Below, in pieces: positions 22,947 through 32,605 of a stretch of DNA of 64,000 nucleotides. The stretch is taken from NCBI GenBank assembly GCA_947561585.1, contig CANNZV010001595.1, positions 78,568 through 142,567 of the forward strand, written 5' to 3'. The stretch's first letter is position 1; each line of letters starts with the position of its first letter. The position numbers and the translations under genes are program-made. Below the pieces are notes generated by a model. That model made no database searches and was not told the origin of the DNA. It was given only the letters and a program-made list of their open reading frames with translations. The DNA is from Caprella mutica (taxonomy: Eukaryota > Arthropoda > Malacostraca > Amphipoda > Caprellidae).

Positions 22947-23233
22947 CATATACTTACAGTCCTAAACAATTAGTGGAAACAAAGTTTAGCAAGTAAGATC
23001 CCAATTATAAGAAGTTTTCACTTTTCCGTTTTTCGATCACTTTTAGTTTAATTGGTATCTATTTCATCTGCAGGTATTATAAATACTACCTAATTAAAAT
23101 AAAAGGTGAATAATTATAATATCATTTTTTACATGTGGTCGTAATTGTGGAACAGTCCAATAATTCACAGCTTTAGTGGGCAAGTTATGAATTATAGGAT
23201 GGGTCCACATTTTCGATCAAGTAAAAAATACTT

Positions 23234-23490
23234 AATTTCCAATTCCTCAAACATCACACTACATATCTATAATCTACCTAAATAAGTCTTTGAACCGAAC
23301 ATGTTCTGGTCCAGATTTATTTATTTATTTCAAACATCAGAACATGTCCAGAACGAACTTCTGGACATGTTCTGATGTTTGAGACAAAGAAATGATTCAA
23401 ACTAAACTAAACATGTTTGGTTCAAAGATTTATTTAAGTACCTAGGTATTTAGGTAGTGTGAAGTTTTTTACACAGTGGAATTGGAAATT
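23234..23490. repeat. 257-bp hairpin (foldback MITE)
   Basis: Arms 23234-23354 and 23356-23490 are inverted copies with indels. The inner 23331-23388 part is almost perfect (atcagaacatgtccagaa against its inverse). No target duplication is evident. Confidence 0.8.
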
Positions 23491-23756
23491 TCAAATTAGG
23501 TACCTATATTGAACAAGAGAATTATTTTATATTGTGCATGTATGTAAGCCACATAACTACCTAGTCTAATTTACTTAGGTGTAGTTTGTAGGTTAACAGG
23601 AAATGTGTTATGATTTTATGAATGGTGTACTTTCATTTTAATATCTGATTCAGTTCTCCTTATTAATTTAAAGTTATTGGTAGATGGCAGTTAATACATA
23701 TTCACATTATATCAGTTTGAATCTTTTATGTAAGTTTGTAATGTATGACATCACGG

Positions 23757-23850
23757 CATGCCTCTCCCTGATTGGCTGGTATCAGTGGAATGCCTCTCTC
23801 TGATTGGCTGGTGTCATTGGTATGTCTCTCTCTGATTGGCTGATATGCTC
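23757..23850. repeat. Triple 31/32-bp repeat with CCAAT boxes
   Basis: Three copies of tgcctctctctgattggctg. Each contains ATTGG, an inverted CCAAT box, in the strong context CTGATTGGCTG. This could be a promoter-like NF-Y binding cluster or a simple local duplication. Confidence 0.7.
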
Positions 23851-24214
23851 CCCCTCAATTATTACGTTCCCTCTGGTGTTCAAATAACAGTGAAACATTT
23901 ATTATTTCATTTATTTAAACTAAACATCCCTTAACATCTTCCTATATTAATTTATATAGACTATAACCTATGTTCTGTGATCTAACTGGGAAAAATAGAG
24001 AATTAGAAAACCTATAGGTACAAGAATAACAAGATACTTAACCTGGCTTGCAATCTCATATAAATCTAGTACCTAACTAGGTACGTCTGACAGTGACATG
24101 TTCCTACCTACCTATAGAAATAGGGTCTATGGATAATGTATCCTTATTTTAATGGTGACTGACGATTTTTCTTGGCTATCTGTGGCGATTTTTTATTTTC
24201 TATTATTCATTTAT

Positions 24215-24640
24215 GGCGATTGCCCAGCCATACTCTATAACCTGGTTCTTGGACGATCAGTCAAGTCTCCTCTCTCATTAAAATGCTTCACACACTTCCA
24301 AACAGTCGATCTCGCTATTGAGAGTCTCAGTCTGTATTTGGTGCAAAAAATTCCACTGACTTTTTGAAATAGCTGAAAAAATCCACCATAAATTTGGCTG
24401 ATCCACCAACATTTTACCCATTTTTCCACCGAAAATTAATGGTAACATAGGAATAAATAGCTAAAAATCCACCGACTTTGCCAGAATATTATTTTCAAGA
24501 GGAAAAAATTCCACCGACATGTCGGTGGAAAAATTAAATGAGTCTTTGAAATGACGGAATCTGACTTCCCGGCACGGTGTTAGGTGTAGAGCAATAATGG
24601 CTTCTCTTTAGTCTGACATTTTTGAATTGACTAAATTTTT
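24215..24640 (-). pseudogene. Mariner-type transposase, N-terminal HTH
   Basis: Minus-strand pieces REAIIALHL and AGKSDSVISKT (24540-24640), then after a MITE SIARSTVWKCVKHFNERGDL and DRPRTR (24235-24320). This is the first helix-turn-helix of the transposase. A frame change and a stop near the start are present. Confidence 0.78.
24330..24536 (-). mobile_element. CCAGTCTG-type MITE, truncated
   Basis: Reverse copy with CAGTCTGTATTTGGTGC at its left. On the right it stops at the 20-bp palindrome TCCACCGACATGTCGGTGGA. It interrupts the mariner HTH coding region. AGACTC-like bases on both sides suggest a short or decayed target duplication. Confidence 0.78.
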
Positions 24641-24802
24641 GTGAAAAATAACACTGCCACATCATAATGTAGTGTCTCTACTATAGTTCAAACCCTATCA
24701 CCTACTTAGGAAGTTAGGAACATATTTTAAGAATTATATAAATGTTTGAAAAATTGCTTCCAAACTTACACCCCACTCTGTATAGGTACTAATACTATGA
24801 TT

Positions 24803-25048
24803 CCAGTCTGTATTTCGTGGTAAATTCCAGTAATTCCACCGACATGTCGATGGAATTTTTCCCCCACTGATAATAATACTCTGGCAAAGTCTGTGGATTT
24901 TTAGCTATTTATTCCTATTTTACCATTAATTTTCGGTGGAAAAATGGGTAAAATGTTGGTGGATTAGCCAAATTACTGGAAATTTATGGTGGATTCTATC
25001 AGCTATTTCAAAAAGTCAGTGAAATTTTGTGCACCAAATACAGACTGG
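24803..25048 (+). mobile_element. CCAGTCTG-type MITE, 246 bp, best copy
   Basis: Begins CCAGTCTGTATTTCGTGG and ends CAAATACAGACTGG. The 8-bp duplication is CTATGATT (24795-24802 and 25049-25056). The inside has the palindrome ccgacatgtcgatgg. This is the reference for the family seen at 15.4, 15.7, 18.9-19.5 and 24.4 kb. Ends and duplication length are hAT-like. Confidence 0.9.
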
Positions 25049-25152
25049 CTATGATTGTTTATGACTATAAAAATATATTCGTTGAGTAGAAGAAACTGGT
25101 ATATACCTATCTATACAATGAATATATTTTTATAGTCATAAACAATCATAGT
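25049..25152. repeat. 104-nt stem-loop
   Basis: ctatgattgtttatgactat (25049 on) pairs with its inverse ending at 25152. The stem is about 36 bp, nearly perfect, with a loop of about 32 nt. Size is like a precursor microRNA, but the AT-only stem and MITE neighbourhood favour a tiny foldback element. Confidence 0.75.
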
Positions 25153-25787
25153 TTACAAATATACTAATTAGAAATATTCCATTCGGTAATTAGTAAAGAA
25201 AAATAAGCATCCGGTAATTGGTTCATTGCCCGAGTTGATTTTTAAATAGATTAATTATTATCAGGTCAGCAAAAATAGCAGAATTATAGTAATTGAATAA
25301 TTGCAAATCTATTGGTATAGTTTATTATATCATTACACAAATATAAAAGGCTTAAAATAGTCCAATTATAAAAACGGGTGCAGACTAAGTTCGCCCTTTG
25401 TTCTGATTTTTAGGACCACTTTGAACATCTGTTATTTTCGAGAATCTGGCCTGATGAACTATAGACGGCCTTGCCTGTACCCAACTAAAACTCTATTTAT
25501 AAGATACATCTTTCTTCAGTTTATGACATAATTTTAGTTAATAACATTGATAGCCATGCTTACAAAGTAGATAAATACACAAAAAGGATTATTTTTTAAA
25601 TAGTGAGATGAAAACCATATGATATTCATTTGATTGTACCACTCAAAATGTCGATCATGTGACTACGGTCTTTCTTAAATTCATAGTTTAATTTCCTTAT
25701 TTTCGATCTTGAAAGTGGCAGTAGGTACAGTCAAAATTAAATTACCTATCGCCAAATAGTCCTAAATCGATTCATAATCTCCCCAGT

Positions 25788-25880
25788 CATGAACCCCCTC
25801 TCCCCCTCCCCCTGTTTTTAATCCTTATTTACCTATATTATTTAATCCTTATTATAGAAGTTAAATAATAATTATTATAT
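25788..25880. mobile_element. Fragment of the GGGGGCTC foldback family
   Basis: gtcatgaaccccc and ctgtttttaatccttattta match the inner left arm of the foldback at 29750-30223. Both ends are missing. Confidence 0.55.
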
Positions 25881-26215
25881 CTTCCTTTATCACGTGTTCG
25901 AAAATAGACCCTAATAATAACTTGGAACATTTACCCTACTGCTAAAAATATTTCACAGAGCACAAATTTCCTGTTTGTTCAATGTAACAAAATTATATAA
26001 GTCAAAATATCAAACTAATTACTCAACTATTATGACTGAAAAGGATGTATGCCCGAAAAGTATGTTCTAATACTTATATACGGTCTTGAACCTAATTTTA
26101 AACCATGTTTTAATTGTATATTTTTATTTTGTATTTTTTTTAGTTCAATAAAGATGTTTAAATGTTTCAATATTTACTGAGTGAGAGTTAATCTATGGTC
26201 AAATTTTGATTAATG
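25856..26215. repeat. Left arm of a dispersed inverted repeat
   Basis: Inverted, diverged match to 28295-28520 (aacttggaac, aaaatatttcacagagcac, tactgagtgagag). The left arm contains an extra segment (about 26035-26165) with its own tcaataaa, absent from the right arm. The pair encloses the TATA/tRNA-like area and the nested TTAA-target elements. Confidence 0.65.
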
Positions 26216-26404
26216 CATTCATTACTTTGAACTTTCATCACAGAAAGTGATGAACTTTCATCACATCTGTATTCTAAGTCGTGGCCTCAAAACATTTTCT
26301 TTAATTTGAACTCATTGAGAACGAAAATTTTAAGGAGTTACAATTATATAAAAATTTGACCAACTAATTTACTATTTGTAATAAGAATAAGATGTGATTT
26401 AGGT

Positions 26405-26412
26405 TATAAAAG
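26405..26412 (+). promoter_or_regulatory. TATA-box candidate TATAAAAG
   Basis: TATAAAAG, then ttctattcactt about 33 bp downstream as a loose initiator. No coding exon follows convincingly, so function is uncertain. Confidence 0.3.
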
Positions 26413-26503
26413 CGGTGCTTGTCTGTATTGTTCTATTCACTTTAAAATATCTTTAAGTATCTCCGAGTCGATTAATATCAAAAATTTTTTTTAGTAAAAA
26501 GCT

Positions 26504-26575
26504 TCCACGGTGGCAAAATGGCAGAGGTACTGGCACGAGGACGGATGGACCCACGATCGATTCCCGGACACATCA
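26504..26575 (+). ncRNA. tRNA-like or SINE-head sequence
   Basis: The sequence TGGCAAAATGG (26511) resembles the RNA polymerase III A box (TGGCNNAGTGG). GATCGATTCCC (26555) resembles the B box (GGTTCGANTCC). The 44-nt spacing is that of a tRNA. The acceptor and T stems do not pair well, so it is not an intact tRNA. A tRNA-derived SINE head or tRNA pseudogene is possible. Confidence 0.3.
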
Positions 26576-27108
26576 CTTCATTTCTTCCCATTTAATTTAT
26601 ATATAACTTAATTGTAACATTAATCAAATTGACATGCATCTAAACGTACAGTACGTTATATCAATGAAAGTAAAAGATTTTAATTAATTTATTTATTGAA
26701 TGCAAGTGGATATCGTTTCGAAGCATATTAGATTTATAATTAGGCGTCTGTTCGATGCAGAATCCCTTTGTATGTTGTATGTCGTAATTTATCTTTCTAC
26801 AATGTTGTTATGACGGTATCGCTTCGATACCAAATATACTTGATATGATGCAGTGTAGCGGTGCAAACGGATATCGGATTGATGTCTACTTGATGTCACC
26901 ATGTCTAATTTGTTACTGGAATTCGATGTCGGAAGCGAAGTTATTCAGAGTCGTTTATACATCGAATTCATGTTTGCTGGGTAAAGCGAATAAAAGTAAC
27001 AAGAAATTTATAATTTATATATCTCATTTTCTATTAGAGTACTACGTATAAAAGCATATTAATAATAATATACAGTATTTTGTTTGTGACTGTGATGAAA
27101 AAGTTTAA

Positions 27109-28292
27109 AGGTCCTCTCCAGGCTCCGGGGAAAAAATGAGTTTATAACATAATATCATAGAACTAAGGTATAGGATCATCATTCTGAAAACCGCATACAA
27201 TTCGGTTCAATACATATTTTATAATTTGTTTTTAAATTTTTTTATACTCTGTGAGCAACAATTGAGCGAATCACTAACCTGATGCTCAAGAAGAAGATTG
27301 TACACTCTTTGTTTTGATTACAAATTTAAATTTTATGATCAAACCATGTGTTTTCGGCCTTTATTTTAGATATTAATTGTTCCATGAAGTATATAAACGT
27401 TTCTATTATAAGTTTATTCAATTTTATACCTTTACACGAATATTGAATGAATTTATTAAAGGTCCCCTCCAAGCAAATATTTTTATTGCCTTATTCAACG
27501 AGGCTAATGTTTCTTATCATTTTGCTGCAAACCGCATCGAATTTGGTAGCATATTTTTAATTTTATTGCTTTTAAAGATTTTTAGAATCAAAACTCTACA
27601 AAACCTATTTTACTTCCGACTTACTAATTTAAGAAATTTTCAGCCTGAAGAAAAAGAATGTACACCATTTGTTTTGATTTTCAGCTAGGTATTAGATTTA
27701 AAAAATCCATTTAATATTCGTGTAAAGGTTTAAAATTGAATGAACTTATAATAGAAACGTTTATATAGTTAAGAAAACAATTGATATCTAAAATAATGGC
27801 CGAAAATGAATGGTTTGTTTATAAAATTCAAATTTGTAATCAAAACAAAGAGTGTACAATCTTCTTCTTGAGTATCAGATTAGTGATTCGCTCCATTGTT
27901 GCTCACAGAGTACTAAAAAACTTTAAAAACAAATTATAAAATATATACTGAACCGAATCGTATGCGGTTTGCAGAATAATGATCGTAGACCTTAGTTCTA
28001 TAATATTATGTAATAAACTCATTTTTTTCCCGGAGCCTGGAGAGGACCTTTAAACCTAATGCCTAGTTGACAATCAAAACAAATGGTGTACATTCTTTTT
28101 CTTCTGGCTGAAAATTTCTTAAATTAGTAAGTCGGAAGTAAAATCGATTTTGTAGAGTTTTGATTGTAAAAATCTTTAAAAGCAGATAAAATTAAAAATA
28201 TGCTACTGAATTCGATGCGGTTTGCAGTAAAATGATAAGAAACATTAGCCTCGTTGATTAAGACAATAAAAATATTTGCTTGGAGGGGACCT
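27109..28292 (-). mobile_element. AGGTCC TTAA-target MITE, host copy (split)
   Basis: Reverse-oriented copy flanked by TTAA (27105-27108) and ATAA (28293-28296). Its left end is AGGTCCTCTCCAGGCTCC and its right end, reverse complemented, AGGTCCCCTCCAAGC. It is interrupted by a forward copy at 27460-28049. Removing that copy and one TTAA leaves exactly 590 bp, the same length as the invader. Confidence 0.88.
27460..28049 (+). mobile_element. AGGTCC TTAA-target MITE, 590 bp, nested copy
   Basis: TTAA at 27456-27459 and 28050-28053. Ends AGGTCCCCTCCAAGC and CCTGGAGAGGACCT. No transposase. The target length and terminal duplications link it mechanistically to piggyBac-type transposition, but its termini differ from the CCCTTT families. 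Confidence 0.9.
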
Positions 28293-28294
28293 AT

Positions 28295-28520
28295 AAAGTC
28301 GTGCATTTATTAAATGTTTTAAAAAATTTTAAACTCTCACTCAGTATTGGTGAGTAATTAATAGATTATTGTGCTACATTCAACAAATAGCAATTTTATG
28401 CTCTATGAAATATTTTTGGTAGGTAGTAGAGTACTGAGTTCCAAGTTATTGGTTGGTTCTACAATTTCAGATACGTTAGAAAAGAAAATATCATAATTAT
28501 TATTTAACTTCTATTCTAAT
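28295..28520. repeat. Right arm of a dispersed inverted repeat
   Basis: Partner of 25856-26215 (see that entry). Confidence 0.6.
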
Positions 28521-28914
28521 TGGTGTCATGGATACCAATTGAAATAAAAGTTAAATAAAGATTATTATATAAAGATTTTCACGTGTTCGAAAATATGGAA
28601 CCGTGCAATATCACGGAACTACCCCTAAAATGGGACATGTTGAATTTCTGAACCAATTGCTTCTAATAACCTTATTTGGATTATAATTTTGATGATTTTT
28701 TAGTTACCGTGAAATAATCACCAAAAATTGTCTCCGTTTTCTATGTCTACGAACGGTTCTTACTTCGAAACATGACTCGATGTTAGTAAATGTTAATGAA
28801 TGTTATATTTCAACGTACATTTACATTTATTGTATTTATATTGTTAGTTTCATTCACAGTACGTTTGATATGCGTCTGAAACCCTTACAGACGGTTCGTT
28901 ATTACTTAGTTCAC

Positions 28915-30760
28915 TCCTAGATACTTTCATAACTCGTTTCAAAATACCTAGTTTTACCTGCGTTTCTAGCTCTTTCTCAACTTTATCTCTCAGTGAAAAA
29001 GGGAAAGATCTGTTTTTTATAGAATATAGGCTTTACATTCCTTCTGATAGAAATAGAAACTTTATGATTTAATTTTCCTAGTTCATCGCTAAATACATCG
29101 CTATATTGCTTAAACAAGGTAGATTAATTAAAATCAGACAAGAGATAATTTACCTTATTAATAAACAACTGCAAAGGTTTCAACCAATTCCTTCCCAACA
29201 GACTAGGCCCAGCACACCCTGTTACAATTAAAGGAAGCATGCACGATTCATCTTTAAATTTAACCTTAACATCGACCTGCCCTACTACTCTAATCTTTTC
29301 TTTAGTGAAAGTCTCTAATTTAACAGTTGACGGTGAAATTTTAGGTGCCGCTTTACCCTTAAATTTAGCTAAATATTCCTGCTCAATAATTACAGACAAT
29401 GAAGCTCCAGTGTCCACCAGCATCTTGAAAGGTTTATCGTTAATCTTCAACTCGCACCAAATTGGTGTGGTCTTCTCCAACGCCAAATTCACGCCAAACA
29501 CTGTATAAACATTATCGGCGTCATCACACACACTTGTTTCTTTGTCGTACTCACTATCCTGTTGAATAATGTTGACCTTTGATTTCTTGTTGAACAATGT
29601 TTGATGTGCCCCTTTTTGTGACAGTGAAAACATTCAGCATCTATAAATTTACATTTCTGATGTGAATGATTACCATTGCACCTATATCAGGATACTTTAC
29701 TTTGCTCCTTTGAAGTTCTTTGTACTTGGAGTATTGGCGTGGTTGACTCGGGTGTAGGTCATAAGACCCCCCCCCCGGTCAAGAGCCCCCCCGGTCATAA
29801 GCCCCCCCGGTCAAGAGCCCCCCCCCCCCGGTCACGAGCCCCCCTGTTTTTAAATCCTTATTCACCTTTATTATTTAATCCATCCTTATTGACACTTTTG
29901 TAGTTCATTACTGACTAGACATAAAATATATGTATATAGGGGGGCGTGCCGCCCCCCGAACCCCCCTGCCAGGTCATTAAACAATCATGAAGTGTGCAGT
30001 ACAACAATCTAGCGGATACAACAAACTACATTAGCAACTCTCAGTTATTTCTATCTAAGTAGTTCTTCATTTATTCAACTAGGTAAATAAGGATTAAAAA
30101 AACAAGGAAAGGGGGCTCGTGACCGGGGGGGCTTATGACCTAGGGGGGCTCATGACCGAGGGGGCTCATGACCGAGGGGGCTCGTGACCGGGGGGGCTCT
30201 TGACCGGGGGGGCTCTTGACCCCGGTTGACTCTTTGTAGCTCTAGCAGACTTTTCGAAACAGATTCTATTCCAATAGATATCTCGTAAGCTCTGACTTGA
30301 AAGTGAGGTCCTTCTCGCTCAATAATAACCGTCTTTGTATTCGGTCATTTCTGAATCCGCAGACTAACCTATCTCTGAGCATCTCCTCTAAGGTTTCTCC
30401 GAAATCACAATGCTCTGCTATCTTCCTCAAACTTGCTATGAAAGATGTGATAGACTCACTTTCGTTTCTTGACGTATTGTAAAACTTGAATCGCTGCACA
30501 ATGACTGAAGGCTTTTCAGATCAAGGTGATTTTGAAGCAATTCAACAATTTCCTCGTACGTTTTTTCACTTGTAATTTTCGGCGATATCAAATTTCTCAC
30601 GATTTTATATGTTGCTGCACCAATCGAGCTGAGAAGAACTGCTCTCCGTTTAGTCATCTTTAACAGCATTTGCTTCACAGTAGAACAAAAATCTTCCAAT
30701 GTACTCAGACCAATCCTCTTCCCATGGGTGAAACTTGTTTAAACTTCCGTGCTTAGCCAT
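28915..30760 (-). pseudogene. Ty3/gypsy gag-pol remnant, truncated
   Basis: On the minus strand, a gag start codon is at 30760. Gag continues (RAVLLSSIGAATYKIVRNLI; FYNTSRNESESITSFIASLR; LRDRLVCGFRNDRIQRRLLL) with one frame change near 30700 and another near 30490-30500. Then come zinc knuckle CFHCHKKGHIKHC (about 29600-29640) and retropepsin with catalytic MLVDTGAS (about 29430) and GPSLLGRNWL. A short protease-RT linker (FSLRDKVEKELETQVKLGIL) ends near 28915. RT, RNase H, integrase and recognisable LTRs are absent. A foldback element splits it at 29750-30223. Confidence 0.88.
29750..30223. mobile_element. Foldback element with G/C-rich subterminal repeats
   Basis: GGTTGACTC occurs at 29741-29749 and 30224-30232, a 9-bp target duplication. 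Both arms are tandem copies of a 15-17-bp unit (ggggctcttgaccggggg on the right, its inverse on the left), followed by a second inverted stretch (tttttaaatccttatt against aataaggatt). No coding frame. The 9-bp duplication is typical of Mutator-like elements. Confidence 0.85.
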
Positions 30761-31152
30761 TTTAGTTTTTAAGCCTTGTCACCATTAATATGTTCAGGGA
30801 CTTGACAACGAGTCAGCACTGGGTGATGTAATATAGGAAGGGCACACGACTGAATAGTACAGAGGGTGCAGGCACAGACTGCAGGTGAACTGTCAAGTTT
30901 ATATCAAAATATATATAGTATAATTATCATTTGGTTTGCTATTTATTTATTTACAGGATACATTACACGTTCCTTGGTGGTAATATTTTGTAATCGATTA
31001 CAGGCACGTTGAAACCACGCTTTGGAGTAAAGAATTAAAAAAAACAGGCTATAATTTTTAATGCCCCTCCAAGCGACAATGGGTATGGGACTCTATGGGT
31101 CCTCATCAATTATATTAGTATAAAATGGCGTCCATTTTACATTTTATTGATA
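30761..31152. other. Sequence 5' of gypsy gag
   Basis: This should hold the leader, primer-binding site and 5' LTR of the gypsy remnant on the minus strand, but no clean LTR boundary could be seen. Confidence 0.3.
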
Positions 31153-31156
31153 TTAA

Positions 31157-31749
31157 AGGTCCCCTCCAAGCAAATATTTTTATTGCTATATTTAACAAGG
31201 CTAATGTTCCTTATCATTTTGCTGCAAACTGCATCGAAGTTGGTTGCGTATTTTTGATTTTATATGCTTTTAAAGATTTTTAAAATCAAAACTCTACAAA
31301 ACCTATTTTACTTCCGACTTACTACTTTAAGAAATTTTCAGCCTGAAGAAAAAGAATGTACACCATTTGTTTTTATTGTCAACTAGGTATTAGGTTTAAT
31401 AAATCCATTTAATATTCATGTAAAGGTATACAATTGAATGAAATTATAATAGAAACGTTTATAAACTTTAGGAAACAATTAATATCTAAGATAATTTAAA
31501 TAAAGGCCGAAAACGCATGGTTTGTTTATAAAATTCAAGTTTGTAATCAAAACAAAGAGTGCACAATCTTCTTTTTGAGCATCAGAATATTGATTCGCTC
31601 AATATTGTTGCTCACAGAGTATTAAAAAACTTTAAAAACAAATTATAAAATATACATTGAACCGTATTGTATGCGGTTTGCAAAATAACGATCGTAGATC
31701 TTAGTTCTATAATATTATATTATAAACTCATTTTTTTTCCGGAGCCTGG
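31157..31749 (+). mobile_element. AGGTCC TTAA-target MITE, third copy
   Basis: TTAA at 31153-31156 and left end AGGTCCCCTCCAAGC. Matches 27460-28049 throughout to ccggagcctgga. The last few bases and right TTAA are replaced by an unrelated cgccg-rich patch. Confidence 0.85.
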
Positions 31750-31875
31750 ACAATTCCAGGCTCGCCGCTGGACAATTCGCCGTGAGAACTCGCCGCTAGG
31801 ACAATTCGCCGCCAAAACCACTCGCCGTGTGATATATTTTTTACCGCCATATAATATATTTTTTACCGCCGTATA
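31750..31875. repeat. Degenerate CGCCG-rich tandem patch
   Basis: Irregular repeats of actcgccg and gacaattcgccg, then two copies of gatatattttttaccgcc. It abuts the broken end of the MITE. Confidence 0.7.
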
Positions 31876-32604
31876 CACCATTTATTTATAAAAAATATTT
31901 CAAATATAAGCTGAGTGTTGTAAATTAATTATCAAATTATCTTAACAGTATTTGAAAATGTTTTCTTTTCCATTTCAAAAGTTAAATATAATTTTTTTTA
32001 ACTGTTGTTAACTGTTATATATGCTAAAAATAATTTGCTATTGGAAAGAAAAACAAGTTCAGGTGTCTTCTTAATACGTTTAATGACTTATAAAATTACT
32101 TAAGTTTAAAACTAGTACATCAGTGCAAATAAAGGTATTTAACTAAGAAGTCTTAGATTTTTGTCTTATGTAGGCTAATAAGTTACATTTACTATCACCT
32201 CATCATTTTCCTCTTCTATATGTGAGCTCAGTCACCTGTGCTTGTATTCCTTTTCATATCATTCCTTGGTAAGTGATAGCATCCACGAAGTAGCTTTTCT
32301 GCATCCATGAGCTTGTCACGGACTGGTGGTTGGTGCATTTGTTCTTGGAGTCACTTTACTTTCAGACTTCTTCCTGTTCCTTGTATTTAATTTCCTTTTG
32401 ACGTCAAGTAGAAAGCCATTCGTTTCGAACAGGACGTTAAATGCTTCTAAATTTATATTTATAGTTATAATAATTTTTGCGGCATCAAATATTCTCACAA
32501 AAGAAACTAATTAATTGAAATAATGAAATTTGTCAACTACTGTTTTAAGTCAGTCTTGAGCATATAGAAATAAATTATTGTTCATATTTATAATATTTTT
32601 AAAT
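31876..32604. other. AT-rich stretch
   Basis: Nothing recognised. Confidence 0.4.
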
Positions 32605-32605
32605 A

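Larger units (their letters stand above)
21168..24208. mobile_element. 3.04-kb insertion of unknown family in mariner
   Basis: The transposase breaks at ATTTATGGCGAT (21156-21167), and the same 12 bases recur at 24209-24220 where the transposase resumes. Everything between is therefore secondary. No long open frame is present. It holds two inverted 550-bp MITEs, a 257-bp hairpin and a CCAAT-bearing triple repeat. Copies of tggcgat also occur just inside both ends (about 21201 and 24183). Family unknown. Confidence 0.7.
19622..24780 (-). mobile_element. Mariner-type element expanded by nested insertions
   Basis: The left TIR is CAGGGTGGGGCGTAAGTTTG and the right end, reverse complemented, is CAGAGTGGGGTGTAAGTTTG; similarity covers 27 bp with two mismatches. 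TA flanks both ends (19620-19621 and 24781-24782). Pieces of one transposase lie on the minus strand at 24215-24640, 20903-21170 and 20021-20714, in correct order. Subtracting the insertions at 20715-20893, 21168-24208 and about 24330-24536 leaves roughly 1.7 kb, a sensible size for the class. Confidence 0.88.

Noticed and set aside
27377..27688. 103-codon frame
   Set aside because: Spans the border between two nested non-coding MITE copies.
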